DNA of 19,081 nucleotides from Bacteroidota bacterium. GTDB taxonomy: Bacteria > Bacteroidota > Bacteroidia > Bacteroidales > Lentimicrobiaceae. The translations under genes were made by a program, and so were the position numbers. The stretch is taken from the NCBI GenBank assembly GCA_023428585.1, contig JAEYXG010000276.1, positions 1 to 19,081 on the forward strand, in the 5' to 3' direction. Positions 14,852 through 19,081 of this stretch are shown here, one piece after another (position 1 is the stretch's first letter; every line of letters starts with the position of its first letter). Below the pieces are notes generated by a model, which made no database searches, was not told the DNA's origin, and saw only the letters and a program-made list of their open reading frames with translations.

Positions 14852-15859
14852 ATGAAAATAGCTGTTATTGGTGCCACTGGTCTAGTGGGAAGTGTGATGG
14901 TAAAAGTGCTGAATGAAGGGAAATACATACCATTGACCTCAATTGAAAGCCTTATACCAGTTGCATCGGAAAAATCTATAGGTAAGGATATAAGTTTCAA
15001 GAACAATAATTATAAGGTATGTTCTGTGACTGATGCATTGAAGCAAAAGCCGGATATTGCATTGTTTTCAGCTGGATCAGAAGCATCAAGGGAGTATGCG
15101 CCCTTATTTGCCAAACAAGGCTGTGTAGTTATTGACAATTCTTCGGCCTGGAGAATGGAGGAGGATATACCTCTGGTGGTGCCGGAAGTTAACGGACAAA
15201 TACTTAAAGCTTCACACAAGATAATTGCAAATCCTAATTGCAGCACAATACAATTGGTTGTAGCTCTAGCACCGCTGCATAAAATATATGGAATCAGGAG
15301 GGTTGTAATATCCACCTACCAAAGTGTGACCGGCACCGGGGCTAAGGCGCTGAAACAACTACTTGACGAACGGCAGGGAATTAGCAGCGTTAAAGTCTAT
15401 CCACACCCCATTGACCTGAATGTAATTCCACACGGTGGAAGTTTTACAGCAGATGGCTATACAACAGAAGAAGATAAACTTGTAAACGAAACACGAAAAA
15501 TTATTGGTGATCAATCAATAGCAATCACCTCAACCGTGGTTCGAGTACCTGTAACTGGGGGGCACTCAGAATCAGTCAATATTGAGTTTGAGAAGCCCTT
15601 TGAACTGGAAGATGTTATTGATACTTTGGATTCCACCAAAGGTATTGTTTTACAAGATGATACCGATAGGGCGGTTTATCCAATGCCAAAATATACTGAA
15701 GGAAGAGATGAGGTATTTATAGGTAGAATTAGAAGAGATTTTTCAATTCCTAATGGACTAAATATGTGGATTGTAGCTGATAACCTTCGTAAAGGTGCCG
15801 CAACCAATGCCGTGCAGATAGCAGCCATTTTATTGGAACAAGAACTGATTAAAGCCTGA
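14852..15859 (+). CDS. asd: Aspartate-semialdehyde dehydrogenase
   Basis: This enzyme reduces aspartyl phosphate to aspartate semialdehyde with NADPH, the branch point to lysine/diaminopimelate, threonine and methionine. The NADP-binding loop GATGLVG is at 7-13. The catalytic Cys130 lies in ANPNCSTIQ, and the acid/base His238 in VTGGHSESVN. The substrate-binding segment VIDNSSAWRM (93-102) and the GTGAKALKQL helix (161-170) are also typical. The 335-residue length is normal. The ATG at 14852 sits in an AT-rich leader without a Shine-Dalgarno site. ribF follows after 8 bp, so the two genes form an operon. The identification is secure. Confidence 0.96.
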   Translation: MKIAVIGATGLVGSVMVKVLNEGKYIPLTSIESLIPVASEKSIGKDISFKNNNYKVCSVTDALKQKPDIALFSAGSEASREYAPLFAKQGCVVIDNSSAWRMEEDIPLVVPEVNGQILKASHKIIANPNCSTIQLVVALAPLHKIYGIRRVVISTYQSVTGTGAKALKQLLDERQGISSVKVYPHPIDLNVIPHGGSFTADGYTTEEDKLVNETRKIIGDQSIAITSTVVRVPVTGGHSESVNIEFEKPFELEDVIDTLDSTKGIVLQDDTDRAVYPMPKYTEGRDEVFIGRIRRDFSIPNGLNMWIVADNLRKGAATNAVQIAAILLEQELIKA

Positions 15860-15867
15860 AACTTATT

Positions 15868-16788
15868 GTGAAGATAATAACCGATATCTCAGCTCCAATT
15901 AAGATTAATAATCCGGTAATTACTATTGGAACTTTTGATGGAGTGCATGCCGGACACCGGGTTATACTGGAAGAAACTGTTCGACAGGCAATAGCACACA
16001 ATAGTGACAGTGCTGTAGTTACCTTTTACCCTCATCCAAGAATTGTTTTAGGGCAAGAAGTCTCTTTACTTAATACCAGAACTGAAAAGAGAACAATCAT
16101 TGAGAATCTCGGCATATCACACCTCATTGAAATACCGTTTACTGTTAAGTTCTCTGATTTGAAGGCAGAGGAGTTCATTAAACTGCTTGTTGATATAATT
16201 AATCCTTCGGTAGTTATTATTGGTTACGATCATGGATTTGGTCGTAATCGGAGTGGTAACCTTCAACAACTTATAGAATCAGGTAAAAAATATGGGTTTA
16301 AGGTTATAAATGTTGATGCGGTTGAATACGGTATTCAGAGAGTGAGTTCATCTATTATTAGAACTCTGCTTCTTGAAGGCGATGTTAAAATGGCAGGCGA
16401 ACTATTGTATATGCCATACGAGGTCAGTGGAAGTGTGATACGGGGTAATCAAATAGGAAAAAGATTGGGATATCCCACCGCAAACTTATTTATTGAAGAC
16501 CCTTATAAACTTATTCCTTCAATGGGTGTATATGCATCAAAAGTGCTTATCAGAAACAGGGAATATAACGGAATGACCAATATTGGAATAAGGCCTACTA
16601 TAAACACCCGCCAATTGACGATTGAAACCAATATCTTCGATTTCAATGAGGATATTTACTATGAAAAAATTACGGTTAAGCTTATAGAGCGAATCAGAGA
16701 TGAGCAAAAGTTCGAAAACCTGGAAAATCTCATAGAGCAATTGAAAAGAGACAGAATCTCATCAGAGGAAATATTGTGTGGCAAATAG
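15868..16788 (+). CDS. ribF: Bifunctional riboflavin kinase / FMN adenylyltransferase
   Basis: This enzyme makes FMN from riboflavin and ATP, then FAD from FMN and ATP. The N-terminal nucleotidyltransferase half (about 1-180) has GTFDGVHAGH (21-30), FYPHPR, GYDHGFGRNRSGN (119-131) and SSSIIRTLL (160-168). The C-terminal kinase half (about 183-306) has GKRLGYPTANL (197-207), the MTNIG and RPT elements, and the catalytic-type Glu253 in IETNIFDF. Both halves look complete at 306 residues. The start is a GTG eight bases after the asd stop; no in-frame ATG precedes the catalytic GTFDGVH motif, so GTG is required. It is convergent with gldH. Confidence 0.96.
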   Translation: MKIITDISAPIKINNPVITIGTFDGVHAGHRVILEETVRQAIAHNSDSAVVTFYPHPRIVLGQEVSLLNTRTEKRTIIENLGISHLIEIPFTVKFSDLKAEEFIKLLVDIINPSVVIIGYDHGFGRNRSGNLQQLIESGKKYGFKVINVDAVEYGIQRVSSSIIRTLLLEGDVKMAGELLYMPYEVSGSVIRGNQIGKRLGYPTANLFIEDPYKLIPSMGVYASKVLIRNREYNGMTNIGIRPTINTRQLTIETNIFDFNEDIYYEKITVKLIERIRDEQKFENLENLIEQLKRDRISSEEILCGK

Positions 16789-16850
16789 TCCCTGAAAGTT
16801 ATATCTTGTAAATAACGGGATTATGACTTTAAAATATAGTAAAGTGAACA

Positions 16851-17312
16851 CTATTTCTTAACTATTAATCCAATATCAACCAAAGCAGGAATTCCGGGTC
16901 GCGGATTAAGATTTTCAATCTCAATAACATAATTCCCTGGTTTAGTGAAAATAAAGTTATCCCACAGTAACTCTTCAAGATCCCAATAACTCCCTGCCAC
17001 TGTACCTTTAAAATTCCCATCGGTATCTTTGATCATTATGGTTTTCTCTATGATTCGCTCCTCACCTGACGGAGTTGAGAGAATGATATTCATAGGTAAG
17101 TCAACATAAGGATACTGCTCCAAATACCTGATTGAAAGGGTGATATCAGCAATAATACCTTCATCTTCAATTGGGATGTTGAAAATAATCTTGTCAAACC
17201 GCCCCCAAGTATAATTTTCAAATTTCTGGAATTCACGAAACACAGTACTCCCTTGACAAGATAAGAGAACCATTGTAATTAATAATGAGTAAATTATCAG
17301 AGGTTTACGCAT
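16851..17312 (-). CDS. gldH: GldH-like gliding motility lipoprotein
   Basis: This is a 153-residue lipoprotein. The N-terminal signal ends in VLLSC, with the lipidated Cys at residue 19, so LspA would process it. The mature domain fits GldH: FREFQKFENYTWGRFDKI, an Ig-like run of strands with ITLSIRYLEQYPYVDLPM, the TPSGEERI segment, GSYWDLEELL, and the terminal GIPALVDIGLIVKK. GldH is required for gliding in Flavobacterium, but homologues also occur in non-gliding Bacteroidota, so motility should not be assumed. I chose the ATG at 17312, which directly precedes the lipobox signal; a longer frame from 17399 would cross a -7 element and spoil the signal peptide. The gene is divergent from the RNase H gene and convergent with ribF. 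Confidence 0.78.
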   Translation of the reverse strand: MRKPLIIYSLLITMVLLSCQGSTVFREFQKFENYTWGRFDKIIFNIPIEDEGIIADITLSIRYLEQYPYVDLPMNIILSTPSGEERIIEKTIMIKDTDGNFKGTVAGSYWDLEELLWDNFIFTKPGNYVIEIENLNPRPGIPALVDIGLIVKK

Positions 17313-17330
17313 AATCAACATGTTTGTTTG

Positions 17331-17338
17331 CAAAAATA
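17331..17338 (-). promoter_or_regulatory. Probable -7 promoter element of gldH
   Basis: On the minus strand this is TATTTTTG, an exact TAnnTTTG match 18 bases before the gldH ATG at 17312. It supports that start over the longer frame beginning at 17399. It lies back to back with the RNase H promoter element at 17361-17368. Confidence 0.5.
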
Positions 17339-17360
17339 CAAAACTGCCGGATTGAGTTTG

Positions 17361-17368
17361 TACATTTG
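17361..17368 (+). promoter_or_regulatory. Probable -7 promoter element of the RNase H gene
   Basis: TACATTTG matches TAnnTTTG exactly and ends 16 bases before the ATG at 17385. It lies downstream of the earlier in-frame TTG at 17328, so that TTG would not be on the transcript. Confidence 0.5.
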
Positions 17369-17384
17369 TATTGATAAGCAACAA

Positions 17385-18005
17385 ATGATGGCAAAGCAAA
17401 AGTATTATGTAGTTTGGAGAGGCAGAGAAACAGGCATTTTCAATAATTGGAAGGAGTGTGAAGAGCAGATAAAGGGTTTTGAAACAGCCCGTTATAAATC
17501 ATTTGAAACTGAAAGTGAAGCTCAGGAAGCATTCGCTGCAGGTCCCCCGGCTTATAATAAGCCAAAAGTAAAGGACGCCTCAAAAGGCAGTGCAGGAGTG
17601 CCTATACTAAGCAGTATTTCAGTTGATGCAGCCTGTTCCGGTAATCCTGGTGTAATGGAGTATCAGGGAGTACGAACCGCTGACAGGAAAAAAATATTTC
17701 ACCAGGGACCCTTCCCTGAAGGCACGGTAAACATTGGTGAATTTCTGGCAATTGTGCATGGCCTGGGATACCTGAAAAAAAGAGGTTTGTCTATTCCAAT
17801 TTATAGTGATTCAGTGACTGCCATTAAATGGGTTCGCGATAAGAAAGCCAATACCAAACTTGAAAGAAACAACATTAATAGGCAGCTTTTTGAACTGGTT
17901 GAGAGGGCTGAATACTGGCTAAAAGTTAATAGTTATGACAATCCCGTCCTAAAATGGAAGACTTCAGAATGGGGAGAGATCTATGCAGACTTTGGAAGAA
18001 AGTGA
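17385..18005 (+). CDS. rnhA: Ribonuclease H with N-terminal viroplasmin domain
   Basis: This is a type 1 RNase H that cleaves the RNA strand of RNA:DNA hybrids in the cytoplasm. Residues 4-50 form the small viroplasmin/hybrid-binding domain (KYYVVWRGRETGIFNNWKEC, then FETESEAQEAF). A Lys/Pro-rich linker (about 52-72) leads to the catalytic domain. All four catalytic acids are visible: Asp81 (SVDAACSGNPG), Glu119 (NIGEFLAI), Asp142 (IYSDSVTAIKWV) and Asp202 (WGEIYADFG). The 206 residues are complete. I chose ATG 17385 (a second ATG follows directly) rather than the TTG at 17328, because the viroplasmin domain begins there and a -7 element lies between. It is divergent from gldH, with a 72-bp spacer. 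Confidence 0.93.
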   Translation: MMAKQKYYVVWRGRETGIFNNWKECEEQIKGFETARYKSFETESEAQEAFAAGPPAYNKPKVKDASKGSAGVPILSSISVDAACSGNPGVMEYQGVRTADRKKIFHQGPFPEGTVNIGEFLAIVHGLGYLKKRGLSIPIYSDSVTAIKWVRDKKANTKLERNNINRQLFELVERAEYWLKVNSYDNPVLKWKTSEWGEIYADFGRK

Positions 18006-18128
18006 TAAACAGTTTAATAATAAGTTGTGCATATAGGCCAGAAGGTCCCTTTTACATTGCGTAAATAGAAATTTGTGTGTCTCGACTCACTTTTTATTGG
18101 CTGTTGGTTTATAGTTGTAAAATGTTAT

Positions 18129-18136
18129 TATCTTTG
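18129..18136 (+). promoter_or_regulatory. Probable -7 promoter element of tRNA-Leu
   Basis: TATCTTTG matches TAnnTTTG exactly, 11 bases before the tRNA 5' end. A TTGG at 18104-18107, 21 bases upstream, may serve as the -33 box. The spacing makes this one of the better promoter candidates in the window. Confidence 0.65.
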
Positions 18137-18147
18137 CAGTGTCATTT

Positions 18148-18231
18148 GCCCTGGTGGCGGAATTGGTAGACGCGTCGGTCTCAAAAACCGATGAGCGAAA
18201 GCTCGTGCCGGTTCGATCCCGGCCCGGGGTA
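18148..18231 (+). tRNA. tRNA-Leu (anticodon CAA)
   Basis: This 84-base gene folds as a class II tRNA and decodes UUG leucine codons. The acceptor stem is GCCCTGG/CCGGGGT with two G-U pairs and discriminator A at 18231. The anticodon stem is TCGGT/ACCGA with loop CTCAAAA, and the anticodon is CAA at 18182-18184. The variable arm has a GAGC/GCTC stem with a GAAA loop. The T arm is GCCGG/CCGGC with loop TTCGATC. The 3' CCA is not encoded and must be added enzymatically. Confidence 0.96.
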
Positions 18232-18246
18232 CTTTACAAATAATAT

Positions 18247-18285
18247 AACAGCCCTTCAATGAATAATTGAAAGGGCTGTTTTATT
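18247..18285. terminator. Intrinsic terminator, possibly bidirectional, after tRNA-Leu
   Basis: AACAGCCCTTCAAT (18247-18260) pairs with ATTGAAAGGGCTGTT (18266-18280) over a 5-base loop, with one unpaired A. A TTATT tail follows on the plus strand. It begins 16 bases after the tRNA. It also lies past the stop of the converging S8 protease gene (18327), so it may serve both, though the minus-strand tail is less T-rich. Confidence 0.75.
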
Positions 18286-18326
18286 ACTGCTATTATTAAA
18301 AGGATTTAATAGCCAATCCAGTATCT

Positions 18327-19081
18327 CTAATTAGTGGAAGAAGCTGCTTTAATTGCATTGTATGCATTTATGGTTCCACCGGTAATTGACAATTCCTTGA
18401 ACTTTGTTTTTTCCTTCTTGCCTTGTTTGTTAGGCACTATAACTTTCAATTTATCGTATTCATTAACTGATTCAAGCAATACTGTCTTTAATTCATAAGC
18501 TGTCAATTCAGGGAAGTAGGACCATACAAGCGCTGCAACACCGGCAACTACAGGACCTGAAAAGCTGGTGCCATTTGCCATATTATACCTTTTCTCCGGA
18601 CTAAGAGATACTATATTTACCCCAGGTGCAAATACATCAACGGAATTCTTGCCATAATTTGAGAATGGACCGCAGAAATTCTTCCCTGATTTATTTGATG
18701 TGGCGCCAACATTAATCCAGTTCTTTGCCATACCTCCATCTTTATACTTGTTTGTTGGGAAACATTCAATAATATCCAAATTATCAGATTCATTTCCGGC
18801 TGATTTGATCATTAGTACGTTATGATCATCGGCATAACGAATGGCGCTTTCCATCATTTCATTGTAAATAGAGTAGTACTTGCCAAAACTCATGTTGATT
18901 ATGTTTGCCCCATTGTCAACAGCATATCTTATAGCCAACGCAACATCCTTGTCGCGTTCATCACCATCAGGCACAACTCTTAAAACCATGATCTCTACAT
19001 TTGAAGAGATACCATCAATTCCAATTCCATTACCACGGTTCGCAGCAATTACCCCTGAAACGAACGTACCATGCCCTGATC
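18327..19081 (-). CDS. S8 (subtilisin-like) serine protease, N-terminus off the window
   Basis: This is a serine endopeptidase of the subtilase family, cut by the right edge; 250 codons are visible. The reading frame runs without a stop to the edge, so the ATG at 18989 is internal. The catalytic His is in SGHGTFVSGVIAA, visible residue 3, the HGTxVSG motif. The oxyanion Asn is in IKSAGNESDN (residue 96), and the nucleophile Ser is in ANGTSFSGPVVAGVAAL (Ser172). The catalytic Asp motif would lie just beyond the edge. The C-terminus (ITGGTINAYNAIKAA) is the usual end of a subtilase catalytic domain, with no extra sorting domain after it. A Lys-rich stretch (NKQGKKEKTKFKEL) near 217-230 is unusual for the core. 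The gene converges on the tRNA-Leu terminator. Secretion cannot be judged without the N-terminus. Confidence 0.92.
   Translation of the reverse strand, partial: SGHGTFVSGVIAANRGNGIGIDGISSNVEIMVLRVVPDGDERDKDVALAIRYAVDNGANIINMSFGKYYSIYNEMMESAIRYADDHNVLMIKSAGNESDNLDIIECFPTNKYKDGGMAKNWINVGATSNKSGKNFCGPFSNYGKNSVDVFAPGVNIVSLSPEKRYNMANGTSFSGPVVAGVAALVWSYFPELTAYELKTVLLESVNEYDKLKVIVPNKQGKKEKTKFKELSITGGTINAYNAIKAASSTN

Noticed and set aside
16789..16850. Short stems between convergent ribF and gldH as a shared terminator
   Set aside because: Only 5-bp A/T-rich stems (GTTAT/ATAAC and ATAGT/ACTAT) can form, which is not convincing.

Overview
The window looks like chromosomal DNA from a member of the Bacteroidota, probably a Bacteroidales-like or deeper-branching lineage. 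It is AT-rich. Several genes carry a match to the Bacteroidota -7 promoter element TAnnTTTG, and most starts lack a Shine-Dalgarno sequence. The gene orders ileS / DksA-like / lspA and ftsX / DUF3098 / uppP / truB are typical of the phylum, as are a GldH-type lipoprotein and a very large extracellular lamin-tail protein. Every gene was identified by reading its translation; no database search was run.

Layout. Positions 1-2040 (minus) hold a TetR-family regulator followed by a TolC-type outer-membrane efflux protein, the first part of an efflux operon that continues to the left. A perfect 13-bp inverted repeat covers the regulator's own -7 element. Positions 2038-2428 are non-coding and contain a striking hairpin built from 11-bp tandem repeats. 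Positions 2429-3289 (minus) encode a secreted endonuclease/exonuclease/phosphatase-fold enzyme. Positions 3490-7959 (plus) hold ileS, a DksA/TraR-like gene and lspA. Positions 7913-10702 (minus) hold ftsX, DUF3098, uppP and truB, converging on and overlapping lspA. Positions 10863-14672 (minus) encode three envelope or secreted proteins: a YceI-like protein, a membrane-anchored OB-fold protein and an 861-residue lamin-tail protein. Positions 14852-16788 (plus) hold asd and ribF. gldH (minus) and a viroplasmin-type RNase H gene (plus) diverge from a 72-bp spacer at 17313-17384. A tRNA-Leu(CAA) gene with a probable terminator follows, and the right edge cuts an S8 subtilisin-like protease.

Functionally this is mostly housekeeping: translation (ileS, truB, tRNA-Leu), envelope biogenesis (lspA, uppP, ftsX), lysine/threonine/methionine precursor supply (asd), flavin cofactors (ribF) and RNA:DNA hybrid removal (RNase H). 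Secreted and envelope proteins are interspersed. LspA would mature lipoproteins such as the GldH homologue here.

I found no convincing undescribed multi-gene system: no CRISPR array, prophage, transposase, toxin-antitoxin pair or defence island. The items most worth a second look are the GXHH (not HXGH) signature in IleRS, the 11-bp-unit hairpin repeat, and the palindrome over the TetR-gene promoter.
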